DNA of 64,000 nt, taken from positions 11,437,801 through 11,501,800 of the forward strand of contig OZ024892.1 of assembly GCA_964017195.1 (NCBI GenBank). The letters run 5' to 3'. The notes beneath the pieces are model-generated. The model was not told where the DNA came from and did not search any database. It saw only the letters and a program-made list of their open reading frames with translations. The position numbers and the translations under genes are program-made. Of the stretch, positions 25,101 through 38,800 are shown piece after piece (the first letter of the stretch is position 1; every line of letters starts with the position of its first letter). This DNA comes from Siderastrea radians. Its lineage: Eukaryota > Cnidaria > Anthozoa > Scleractinia > Rhizangiidae.

Positions 25101-28100
25101 TACACAGAAGGGCCAAATTTCGAGCAATTTCAGTTTGGCCGAGCTTAGTAGTTGAAGTAACTGTTGCATGGGTGAAAAAATAACTTTTAAGCACAGAGAG
25201 CAAATTTTAACTTCGACTTACAAGTTCTTTGCTCTTTCCGTTCCAAGGTTCTTTTCCCGTTCCTGATTCCTTTTTGTAAAGTTTCACAATGGAGTCATGA
25301 GTCTGGATCAACTGCTTCTGTACATTACAGAAATCCACCAGCATGTTGGTGTCCTCTTTCTCTTCATCGTGGTCATCAGATGTGTGATCTTAATAAAGAC
25401 AAACAACAACTTATTGTAAAAGGATCTCTGTTACACAAGTTGAACCAACTAAGATCGCCATTTCTCCTCTAAACCAGATGTACTTACTTTGCTTCTGTAC
25501 TGTTTCAGTAACTGTTATCACGGCTTTGAGCAGAATTGAAGAAGGAATTCCCACAGTCGACAGTACACACTGTAGACCCTGTTCGTCAAAAACAAAATGA
25601 CATATATATAACTTAAAGTATGAAAAGACATCTGACCAAATATTCCACCTTCACGTAAACACTAACAATGGGTTTCTGAAAGAAGCCTTCTGGAAACCCT
25701 CGAGAAACCGTCTGGAAACTCTCGAAAAACCGTCTGGAAACCCTTGAGAAACCATTTCGAAAGCCTAAAACAGCCTCAAGGGCTTCCTGACGGTTTTTCA
25801 AGCGTTTCCAAACGGTGTCTCAAAGTTTCTAAACGGGTTCTAAGTGGTTTGAAAACGGTTTCTCAAGGATTCCAAACAGATTCTCAAGCGTTTCCTCACG
25901 GTTTCCAGACGGTTTCTCAAGGGTCTCCAGACGGTTTCTGAAGAGTTTCCAAACAGTTTCTCAGGAGTTTCCAGACGGTTTCTGAAGAGTTTCCAAACAG
26001 TTTTTCAAGAGTTTCCAAACGGTTTCTCAAGGGTTTCCAAACAGTTTCTCAAGACTTTCCAAACAGTTTCTCAAGAGTTTCCAAACGGTTTCTCAAGGGT
26101 TTACAAACGGTTTCTGAAGAGTTTCTAAACAGTTTCTTAAGAGTTTCTAAACAGTTTCTCAAGAGTTTCCAAACAGTTTCTCAAGAGTTTCCAAACGGTT
26201 TCACAAGGGTTTCCAAACGGTTTCTCAAGGGTTTCCAAACGGTTTCTCAAGAGTTTCCAAACGGTTTCTCAAGGGTTTCCAAACGGTTTCACAAGGGTTT
26301 CCAAACGGTTTCTCAAGGGTTTCCAAACAGTTTCTCAAGAGTTTCCAAACGGTTTCTCAAGGGTTTCCAAACGGTTTCTCAAGGGTTTCCAAACAGTTTC
26401 TCAAGAGTTTCCAGACGGTTTCTCAAGGGTTTCCAAACGGTTTCTGAAGAGTCTCTAAACAGTTTCTCAAGAGTTTCTAAACAGTTTCTCAAGAGTTTCC
26501 AAACAGTTTCTCAAGAGTTTCCAAACGGTTTCACAAGGGTTTCCAAACGGTTTCTCAAGAGTTTCCAAACGGTTTCTCAAGAGTTTCCAGACGGTTTCTC
26601 AAGAGTTTCCAAACGGTTTCTCAAGGGGTTTCCTTTCTGACGAGTCTCCAGGCGGTTTCTCAAGGATTTCCAATTGGCTTCTCGGAGGTTGCCAACAGTT
26701 TTTCTTTCTCATGGTTTTCCAAATGGGTTTAAGTGGTTTGCAAACGGTTTCTCAAGGGCCTTCAATCGATTTCTCAGCGGTTTCCAAGCGGTTTCTCAAG
26801 AGTTTCCAGCCGGTTTCCCAAGGGTTTCCAGACGATTTCTCAAGGGTTTCTGAGCGGTTTCTCAAGAGTTTCCAAACGGTCTCTCAGGGGTTTCCAAACG
26901 GTTCCTCAAGAGTTTCCAAACGGCTTCTCAGGACTTCTCAGGGCTCTCCAAACGCTTATTGAGGCATCTAAAAAAAGGTTTCTCAAGCAGGAAAAGGGTT
27001 TCCAAAGGGGTTTTTTAGGCATCCCAAAGGTTTCTCAAAGGTTTTCAAAGGACTTATCAAGGGATTTCAAAGGCTTTCCTCCAAGGGTTTCCTCTGAAGT
27101 TCCAAGGGCTTACTAAAGAGTTTTCAAATGTGGCTAAAATCATCCAACCAACAGTTCCACCAAGTGAATCAAATTATCTTTTATTTGGGAGCTTGACCTC
27201 AAAACGCCAAACAATACTTTTAATTTACATATCTACCTGCTGACGCAGTTGAGGAGTCTGTATATCACTGAGGATGCGTAGCAAGTCCTTCTCCATCTCC
27301 TGTTTATTGATATCCTCTGCTTGGGTCTCTGAATATGTCAACAATGAAAAAGAATAAAAAAGAACTCCAAAAAACAGACCCTCGGCAAAAGCACAAAATG
27401 GCCATTTAAAGCGGTTATACGATCAAAAAGTTACTCTCTTTTTTTCTTCGGATTTCGAAACCGTGTCTACTTAACACTCGCCAAGCGAAATGTTAAGCCT
27501 TGAGAAGAAGACTGTTTATTTAAATGGCAATTTTCCGATCTAATGGTCCGCCATTATTACACCAGAAAGGATACAATGTCGTCATTCACTCACGAGCTTT
27601 AGAATGCAGTCTGTGTGAAAGTGGCTTCCTTAATACGCCGCATGGGCGTTTTGAGCTTTCAGACTGATAATTAATAAGCTGTGTTCACACACTGCATTCT
27701 AAAGCTCGTGAGTGAATGACGACATTGTGTCCTTTTTGGTGTAATAATGGCGGACCATTAACTCGGAAAATTGCAGTAAATACAAAAAGTCTTCTTCTCA
27801 AAATTAAGACTTAAAATTTCGCTTGGGGAGTGTTTGGTAAACATAGTTTCGAAATCCGAAGATAAAATGAAAGTGATTTTTGATGGTAGTACCACTTTAA
27901 TTGAAGTATTATTTATTCTGTTATTTATTCACTGTTATTTATTCTTTATTCAACATCTTTGGATAAAATACAAACCCACAACTGGACAACTCCTCGTTAT
28001 TTATAGCGCGATAGTACACTTACTTAGGCCTTTGAAACGCCATCGGCAGTCTTTCCCAAATTTTTAGAGCTTTCTTTTCAACTGCTGAACTTGTTTGCAG

Positions 28101-31100
28101 TTCAGATAATTATGATCATAAAGAAATCAATCGTTCCACTTTGGAAACTGCTCTACCTTGACATAACTTTGTTTTGTCCAAAACAGCTGAGAGATTTTTC
28201 AGCAGATGCAGATCCCTGACTCTTTTACTATGCTTGTCACTGAAACAAAAATCCAAAGAAGAAGCAAGTTGCAGCTATCGTTTTTCCCTCAACACCACAT
28301 TTCAGATGACAAATCTTCTAAAATTGACTTTTGGAAGAACCAAGGCCTTAAAAGGGTGAAAGTAACGAGAGACACAACCCCCAAAACTGGCGACACAGTC
28401 ACTGAAGAGCCATAGGTTCAAAGCACCAGCGAAATGCACCACTGAAATTCAAAGACAGCAATCCTCACAATTGCCCTTTTAGACACTGGTGACACCAGTA
28501 ATGTGGATTTCACGAAACTTGAACCCATTAGTTCCATTGTTTTCAAGGATTTTGCATCATTCAGTGATGGCAACATAAGTCAGGCCTGGCATAATATCTG
28601 AAGTATGTGCCTGACAGGGAGTAGGCATAAAGTGGTCGTAACTCCACAAAGCTTCCAGATTATTTGTCGGATTAATGTTACCTTATTCTTGCTAATTTTC
28701 ACGGGTATTTAATTTCGTGATTTTCGCGTTTTGGAAAAAATCGCGAAAATTAATACTCGTGAAGAAAAGAGCGCGCGAAAATTAAACACGCGAAATTTAA
28801 AACCATATTGAATTTTAAAAAAATTCGTGAATTTTAAATATTGTGAGTCACGGACTTACTGGTAATTGCTGTGAATTAAAACCGTTTCTTTTTGTCCTTG
28901 AAAATACATCTTTCTGGTCTTGGTTTTTTACTAGCACTCTTCCTCTGATTCACTGTTTTCCCAAGCGTTTTAAACTTTTTCATGTAATTTCAAAAGCTAG
29001 TACCTTCAAAATTTAATTTTTACTTATTCTTCTAGGTTAATTTGTGAAAATTCCCTTTTTTAAGAAACGAGGCCCTCAGATCAGGGTTTCGGAGGCTAAA
29101 GCAACGGCAAAACCGCGAATTTAAATAACTTTTGTTCACTTTTTACGTGGAATCGCGAAAATTAATACTCATGAAATACAGCTCCCGAAGTTTCGCGAGA
29201 TTTAGTAAGAATAAGGTAGCAGAAATTACCCTCAACTGCCAATGTCATTATAATATATGTAAGGACACTAACCTGAGTGCGCAGTGGAATGGTACCGAGA
29301 ATGTCTTCAATGTACCGTCTCCCTGAATCAGAGTGCAGTTCAGTGTGTGCTGAGGTGGGGCTTGCCCCTGTCTGATCACATGACCCAGTCCCATGATTCC
29401 ATGCCCAGCATACAAGAGCCTAAGACGATTAATCATCATACATGCATAAATTTGACTTGTCTTAATAACTGTATTTTCTAATCAGTGTTTTCCCCAGTTT
29501 TCGGGGTAACAGGTAAGTAAGGTTTTTGGACCAGTAAAGCAGCTCTGTTGAACTACTTTTCTACCATAACCCTGAACTGGAAGTGTCGTGATGAGACCCG
29601 AAATGTTGCCTGCATGACAATACTGAGGCTCGAACATGCCTCGAGAACCCTACAAAACGCTTCACGTTTGCGATTCCTGTTACAAGGAACGTATTTACGA
29701 ACAGATAAACGTCGAGAAGAAAAACTTTAAAGCAACCTAAAAAAACTTGCGGAGAAACGCCTAGAAGATCAGACAAGCTCCTTACAAAGGCTCCAACTAA
29801 GATCTTCAAGAAGATTCAATACTGACAGTTCCTTACGAACAAAGCTGAACAAACCAACGTACGGATAAACGTCAAGATGATAACACTAATATCCTACGAC
29901 AATGCTCGTACGGAGAAATGTCAAGGACATACAACTAACAACATCTCAATTACTAATATACTAGCACGCGGACAAACGTCGAGAAGATAACAATAATATT
30001 TTTCAAATGTTCTAACGTACGGAGAAATGACGACAGTTGAGAAGAAAAGACCAACACTGACGAACATATATACTATCGCAGGGAAAATGGCTAGAAGACT
30101 AATACCTTAGGAAAGTACTAACATACGGAGAAACGTTAAAAAAACGACTAGCATCTTACGACGGTAGAAACGTGCAGAGAAACGTTGAGAAGATGAGACT
30201 ATTATCCAACGAACTTAGAAACGTCGAGATGATAAGACTTTTCATAATTCAATCCAATAATAAATCTTTTCACAATCCGAAACTGTTGGATGTTTCTAAC
30301 CCATGCCTTAGTATGTGGTTCTAACCAGTAACAAGCGGTGCTACTGTTTCTAATAATGATTATAGCGAAGCTGTGTGAGCCACACTTACCTACAGTCTTT
30401 TCCAACATTAAAGGCAGCCACACGAGGGCCTTGCTCTGTTCTCCAGATCTAAAAGAATTATCATTGATAATCATTAACAATTCCTTACAATGTGTACAGA
30501 AAGGAAAGTTTTCAGCTTGCCAAATTGCATGAACAGAAAACCTAATGTCAGCAAATATTAATATCAAGATTGCACCATTCTGTGCCTTCATAAAAGTACT
30601 GCAGCTTACCTCTAAGATTCCTCTTTTTGTAGCGTATATGACCAGAAATAATGCTGTTCTCAGTGAAGATTTGGGGTGATCTAACTCATGATGATTTTCC
30701 TCTCCCACCATGACCCAGCCACACTCAGCATCACGGTAACCTGTAGCCATCAGACAGTTAGCAATGTTATTTTTCCACAAAATGAAGTTGTTCATGAGTT
30801 CCTAGCCAACGCGCCATGCACAATGCATAATGACTGAGTACAGTGAAACTGGTTTGCAATAATTATTGTAGTAGAACTCCTGCTTCAGCATACGTGAGTA
30901 GAAGCACCATCAACCACACTCGTGAAATGGGTGAAACTACGGAAACGCTTTGAATTGTAACGGTGTGTACCTCATACATTCAGTTTTATTTAAATTATAG
31001 TGTGTGAATTGAGCAACTTGCTTTTCTGGTGCAGTCAGTCTTGCTTATCCTCTGCTAATACAAAGGTTTGCAGATATTTACGAAGGCTAAGGGTTCAATT

Positions 31101-34100
31101 CCTAGTAAGAACACCAACCAGAGTACGTGACTGTGCATAGCCAGGGGCTGTCTAAGTATATAATTGGCAGTAAGGGCTTCAGCAGTCTGAGAACAGGGTT
31201 GGCATGCAGAAGTTGTGTTCCCTTCACAAACAAGTGATGAAAATCGTTATTATACCTTTCCATAATCTAACAACTATTGCCTTCTTTGCGTCCAATAACA
31301 TAACTCGACCAAAGTCATCAGTTGTCACTGCCAAACGTCCATTTGGTGCCAATGTGATGCTGTTGCCATGGCGACGAGAATCAGGCAAGCCAAATCTAAC
31401 AGTTGAACGTATAAAGCCAAAAAAAATCAAATGTTGACATTTAAGACTTTTCTCTCAGTGAAACTGACGGAAGATGAACTGTTGACAAACCTGGCATGTA
31501 GCGAAGTTCCTTTCTCCACTTTGGGTTTTGTTGGTTTTGTTGGTTCTGTCGGTTGACTTGCTGGCTTAGTACCCCATCCAAGCCAACCACTGAAATTTAA
31601 TTATTACAAATAAGTATTTTAAAATACTTTGCATGAGTCAGTATGAAACACAGTGTTCCACATTTTGAGAGCATTAAACACGGTGGGCCAAAAATCTGAT
31701 GTGGCTGACCAGCTGAACTGACGAATTATACGGCAAAGGTTTGACAATTCAGACAGATCCACCGTATTTGAGACCAAACAATTCCTCAATAACTACCTGC
31801 CTTTGGTACTGAAAAATCACGATCTTTAGAATTTGTCGCCAGAAAATATTTGTCTATAAGATGCAGCCTGAGATAAGCAATAATTTTGGATTGAAATACT
31901 GACTTTGAATCAGATTAAATTTCATTTATGAGATGTTCCTAAAGAAGCCAAGCCTGAACATGCAATCGGACTCTATCCACACAAAACTATTTGTTTAGAC
32001 ATACTTAATTACCACGCGCACACACTTACAATGCTCAATACCAGGGACCGCGCGAGGGGTGGGCTGGGGGGGCTTTAGCCCCCCCCCCCCCCACTTTTTG
32101 GTGCCAAAAAAAAAGAATGAAATAAAATAAAATAAATAAAAATAAAAAAAGTTGGAAAATTCAATAGTCAGTGACCTGTTTCAGGGTTAGCCAATACTTC
32201 GTTTTCCCCAGTTAGATCTAATTTTCACATGGACCAAACAGTAACGGAATAGAGACCGAATACTCCGCCCCCAAAAGTTCAAATCACCTTGCTCCCATTT
32301 GGCTTAGAATTATCGGCAACAGCGTTCTTTGATATTTGCTGAAAATCAACGTCAAGCTTCTCTATACACATTTTAAGCTTTGCAACTAGGATAGCTGCCG
32401 AATGTTTTGCCGAAAGATCACTATCTCTGTCGATGAGAAATAAGGCATTCATGCAGCAGTTAAGACATACCGACACACTGACTTTGGTGAAATATGTTGT
32501 TCATGATATTAAGCTCAGCTTTCTTAGATGGTCGTATTCTGTAATATGACAACAGGTTTGCTTGTACAAGTCTTAAGAAAAATGTTTTTGAGTTGAGACC
32601 TTAAATGCGAATACGTTAACATTTGCACCTTGCCGGATACGGCTTAAAATGTGTGTAAAGATGAAAGAACAGGCTCAGGGCATTATTTTGGAACTATCCT
32701 GAATATTACTGTTCCGGTTTAGGAATAACAGAATATCCAGAACACTGAATCCCTAAAAGAACGCGATTTTTCCTACTCTGATCAACCAAAACATTCCGAC
32801 CGCATACCGTTCATTTTGTTATCGTTAATACATTGCTGAGGGAAGGGAATAGTGTCCACACTGAGAAAATACTAACTGTATATTGTCGTCTATTCCGGAT
32901 TAGACCACCAAAACATGCGCTAAGTATCAACATTATTAACCACCGGTTAGTTCAAGGAGTTTGATACCCTTAGTTTAACTTTGATCCTTTACTAATGGGT
33001 CTATATACTTCAATCAATTTATATTGTGCATGGTCCATGTGTTTCCATGTTCCAATTTATACTGCGCATGTTCTATATGTATGATGGGTATAAACTGACA
33101 ACTTTTAACACACTTGGCCGCCCCAGATGCACTGTTAGTCACTAAAAAGAAAACAATTGCGTGAGGCTGTCACCCCCCCTCACCATATCCCCATCGAGTT
33201 AGCCCCCCCCAACTTTAAAATAGGCCGCGCGGTCCCTGTAATATGTTAGTTGTTGTTACGTTTTTAACACCTCACGCTGTATATATTAAGTCAATTTGAA
33301 TTTTATTTTCTGACTTGAAAATGATGTACAGTAAACCCCGCGTATAAGAACCTGGGTTTTAAGAACCTGTTAGGTTAAAATTTTCATTTTAAGCCCCCTC
33401 CACATAAGAACCTATTAAGGCTAAAATTTTAAGTTAGGTTCTTATCAGTGGAGTTGCTGTAAAAGTGTATAGGTAGAAACTGCTGAATTAAGATCATCAT
33501 CTGATTATATTTAAAAGTAACTTGACACAACATTTTTTTCTTTCAAGCTAAAGTATCATGTTGTATGTCTATTGTGTTTGCCATTTATATTGTATTATAA
33601 GATGATATTTATAATATATTTAAATGAAATTCATATGAAAATATAAGAACCTATTTTAAGAATTTTGGTAGTATAAATTTGCTTTAAGTACCATTCATAT
33701 AAGAACCTGTTTAGGCTTAATTAAAAATCCAGGTTCTTATACGCGGGGTTTTACTGTAATGGCAACATCGAAAGGTTGTGTTTTAACGCTAATGTTTATT
33801 CTTAAATACTGACTTTCTCATAAAAAATGGTATGCCTTACAATGGAAAAATTAGGTATATAATTTGAGCACTATAAGCACAGCTGTATCTCCAAAATGGA
33901 ATAAAATCCTTCTGGAGATTGTTTGGGAGCAACAGTGCTCTCTTGTTACCCCCAAGGGCAGTAATGTGTGAGAAATTCATTTACTACAATGCATTTCTTG
34001 ATAAATTAGTAAGTGTCAATGACACCTGTCTTTACACCATTTCTTGAACACTGTGGAGATAGAGATAGCTGTTTCTCCACCAATAGAGTACACCATCTAG

Positions 34101-35578
34101 GATTTGTCTGGGCAGAACAGAGCACTCTTCCACAATTCCAGTGGAGTGTAACAAGTTTATATAATCTGTAACTGCAGTTCTTTATAAACTAGTATGTAAA
34201 GTAGTTTTAATTATGTTTTAACCTTGCTGCTGTGATCTTTGACAACACTGCTGTTGTTAATTTACTTGCTACAGCTAATGCAACATCAGAAAACAGAGCA
34301 GGTGAACTTCCCTGAGAAGAAGAAAAATACAAGTGCAAGTGACTATTTTTTTTCTAGACTTACTTCATGTATAAGACACTGTGGAAACAGAAAATTATTT
34401 TGAGTGCTATTTCATAAAAGAGAAAAAAGAGAAAAACTTTTTTCCTGGTTTTCACAAAGTTATGACAGCACTATGATAGAAGTTTGGAAGGATTTAAAAA
34501 GTTTATGAAACCCTTGCCTTTGGGTCCTCTTTCTGGAAACAGAAGCTTTTCTCTTTCTCCCAAACTTTCACTGGTGATATTGTAACTCTGCAAAAATGAG
34601 CAAGCATAAAAGAAAACCATTCTTACCTCCACTGCAGTGTAAACTGCAACAAAAGGATCCTTGCCAGTGCTTACATAATGAGACATTGCTGGCATGTTAC
34701 TGCTTATGCTCGCATTGTACCCACCCAGGAAAGATGCTGTTTGCAGCCTGTCAAACATGTTTGGAGGAACAACACCTAAAAGAATGACAAATGCCATCAT
34801 GTTAAACAAGGGGAGGGAATAGGTTTGCGGATTGGCGGATTCGGCCTTTTTTGCGCGCGTGGATTGCAGATTTTAAAGATAAATTAAGCGGATTCGCAGA
34901 TTTGAAAAATACCGTGGATCGCGGATCAGCTGAAAATTTTGGCTGGGATTCTGGACTCTGTATGTCTAGAAGTTCGGATTGTGGATCGGATCATTAATTT
35001 TTTGGGCGGCCTTGGTCAACATTTTGGTGTTTTGTCGACTAATGTTTTTCAGTTTCAATTTTTTTCTCGGCATAAAATTTCTGTAATCACATCCGCTGGA
35101 CCATTACACTATAGATATACAAATCGATCGAGGACTCAAAAAACTGAAGGTAACTTACATTTTTGCCCCCCTCACATTTAATGCTACAAGGATTAACTAC
35201 AACTCAAACTATTAGCAAACAAAACATTATTTCTAAATTGGAAAACAAATGCAGTTTGCAATGGAGATAGGTAAGCCATTTAACCGTCTTTTTTGGCGAG
35301 TAAAAAGGTCACATAGCCCGTGACTAGATTTTATTGGCCATTTTACCAAGAACAAAATGTAATCGTGATTAAAAAAGTTTACGATCATGGACTCCAGAGG
35401 TCTAAGATAATTCTGTGGAAAATGCTTGCGGTAAGCAAAACAATTCTTAAAGAAAAACTAAAGTTGAATACTGCCTAAGTTAAAACGTACTGTAAGCTAG
35501 AAGATTGGCCAAAGTGATGTAACCAAAGATATTAAAAAACCTTTACACACTATACCAGATACTTGCATTCCAAATTAT

Positions 35579-35619
<41 letters not shown>

Positions 35620-35765
35620 GAATAAACAATGAAGAGATTGCTTCACTTATCCTAGGAGTCCTCTATGCAGGAATAAGCAGAGCTAAATACAAATTTAAAA
35701 ATAGAAAGTAACTGTAACTCGAGTTTCATGCACTAAGCGATCATCAGACTGATGATATAGACTGA

Positions 35766-35846
<81 letters not shown>

Positions 35847-38800
35847 ATATACACATATATAACAATGTTTAGCTACTCAATGTCGTTTCATATGGACTTT
35901 AATACAGGTCTGTTTCGTAGACCAACAAGGAGTTGGCCCACTCATCAGTTAAATTCCATCTACACTGTCGCATCGCTAGGGTTTATATACATCAGTAGTA
36001 TGATCGTTACAAAATTCAAACTTAAAGAATAATAGTAATGTACATTTGTAAGCTTATGATTGGTCCTTGAGGACGCGATTGAATTTAAGGAGAAACTTTC
36101 GCTTGTGCCTGCAAGTTGATACAAGCTCATTACGTTTGTTAAGTGTTGCCACGTCCGGTTTATATAAAATATAGAATTTCTCGGTATTACGTAGGTTACA
36201 TCGTTTGGTAAGATTGGTATAAGATTTGGCCTTGACTAGGATTTTCCAGGAGACTGTGAAGTCTTTCTTTTGATCTTTTAGCTGCCATAGATGTTTGCTT
36301 AGTTCGGTGTCATTTTTTTTATTCTCGTGTTTGAATGACATTTGGTGATTTCGCCATCTCGTTTTGAACTCCGTGGAGGTGAGGCCGACGTATGTCTCTG
36401 TGCTTTCAGCTGTGGTGATTGTGGCTTGGTACACTACTTCCTTGACTAAGCATTCTCCTTTCAAAGGACATTTGTTTGGCTCTCTGCAGTTGCAGGGTCT
36501 GGGGGGTGTTTTTTTTTCAGGTGGTGTGTTCTGTCTTAATATGGTTCAACCCACCAATTAGTAAAAATGTGCAAACTAACATAGGAAGAGAATTTCTAAA
36601 TTTGATTGAGAACTGCTTCCCACTTAACCATAAATTAAGAACACTTTTTAACAAAAATAATCTTAAGCTAAGTTACAGTTGTTCGCCTAATATAAAACAG
36701 ATCATCGATGGACACAACAAAACCATTCTAAGACAGAACACGCCACCAACCACAAGAGAAACATACATTGGGCTTTACGACACCACATTTAAATTAAGAT
36801 ATAGAAACCATATATGCTCATTTCGAAACGAATGGTACAGGAACGCTACCGAGCTCAGTAAGCACGTATGGAACCTGAAAGACGAGAACATTAAGTTCGA
36901 CATCAAATGGCGTAAAGTAAAACAAGCTCGCTCTTACTCGAACATTACTAAGAAATGTAATTTGCGTTTGTGGGAGAAATATTTCATAACTTGTAAACCT
37001 GAAATGTCAACACTCAATAACAGAAACGAGCTAACATCGTGCTGTAGACATTCAAGGAAATTCCTGCTGAAAAATGTCATCACTTAATTAGCGACAAGAC
37101 CTCGCTTGACGCACCACGCGCCACACCTAGTATATATTGTTCTGTATTTTTGAAATATCTCTGATTGTAACCATTTTTTCTGGCAGTTGCCTGATGATTG
37201 CTTCGGAAGAAGCACGAAACTCTGAGTAGCAATTAAATGTCTTGGACCAAATAATCCAGCTCCTCATTTCTACTTATTCATTGCTCTAGTCTTATCTATT
37301 GAGCACTCTAATAGCCGATGAGGATTTCAATTCACTATTTTGTCATATATATATATATGCCAATATGCATTAGTGGATTTGCATACCCCTATCCCCCCCT
37401 TTCAAACAGAAACTTCTGCTCTTAATGGGTTGACACATCCTTCATTTCCTAATAAGTCCTAACAAAGAGAAAACAGCTATCCAAGGCTGCCGCTCCATGG
37501 GTAAATTGGCTGTGCCTGTGCATGTAGATTCTAGCCGAACTATGTGTTTTCTGTTGTACCCTGCATTAGGTTGCCTCTGTGCAGATGTCAAAGATACATG
37601 TTTCGTATGTTTTTTTTTAACACGCTCTTTTCCAAAAATTAAATGTATTTCCTTAGTAATTGTTTAAGAAAAGACCAGGTTTATACTAATCTTGATAGTT
37701 GTTTATATTTTGGTGGTTGATTATTATTACCATTGATTGACCATCCCATTTTATACCAGTAAGAAGTACTGGCTTAAGCCCAACTTTTGAAAGAATTTAA
37801 AAACTAATGTTCACACATTATGTGCACACAATGTAATTTGCATGTTTACGGTGAAGTCCAAACTATCATTTTCATGCAACTCACCACAGCTAGCAATGTC
37901 TGTGATGTAGCTTTGACCATCAAATCGCCATTTCTTGTAGGCCAGTGGTGGAGGCCCTATGAGTTCTGATAGTCCACTAGCTTGAGCTAAAACAGTTGAC
38001 AAAAGCAGTCAGTAAAGCAAAAGAAGAAAAACTAAATAACTTATCAATTATTATATTTAAAGGTAAGAGGAAAGCCACATTTGTTGCAGGTCCTCTGTTT
38101 GCACTGAGTGATCAAAGTGTAATTTGGTTTAAGAAGGATGAGAATAAATAAGGTGCTCCCCTGGTAGAAATCCTATACAGGATCCTACAGGATTTTCTAG
38201 GATCCTATAGGATCCTACAGGATCCTGTAAGTTCACACAGGATCCTACCCAGGATCCTAAATGGCAATAATCCTAACCATGTTTTATAGGTTCCTACTAA
38301 GGATCCTGTAAAGTCATTCAGGATCCTGCTTAAGATTGTCTAGGATCCTGTTTAGGATCCTATAGGAACTCATTTAGGATCCTGTAGGATCCTCTAAGAT
38401 CCTACAGGATGTCAATAGGATCCTACAGGATTTTATGTAGGATCTTATCAGGATCCTGGTTAAGATCCTACAAGATCCTGTTTGGATCTTATTAGGATCC
38501 TGGGCAGAATTTCTACCAGGGTCATTACATGACACCACAACATCAATTCAAATCTTTGTTTCTGATTACATAAGACCAGTTTGAAAATTAATATCAGCAT
38601 GGTTTGACTTATTCAGCAAGCCAGACCAATATGACTTAGGTAGATTGGTTTGAGTCAGATTAAATAAAAAAAGAATACAGGTAGTTTTTCTCATGTAATC
38701 AGGACCCAAGTCAAGCCAATCTCAGACTTTCGTGTATGTGTAACCTTTTCAGATTCCTCCCTGTTTTCTCCTCAGTGGGGGGAGGGTACGTCTACCCATA

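Noticed and set aside
26711..27116. Phe-Gln-Ser repeat ORFs on the + strand
   Set aside because: Out-of-sense reading of the 22-bp minisatellite in a RAB3GAP2 intron.
25613..30235. CRISPR-like array at the regular repeats
   Set aside because: Units are contiguous with no unique spacers, and the genome is eukaryotic.
34820..35000. GGATTCGCAGATT-like repeats as a possible satellite
   Set aside because: Only a few loose similarities; no clear period or inverted ends.
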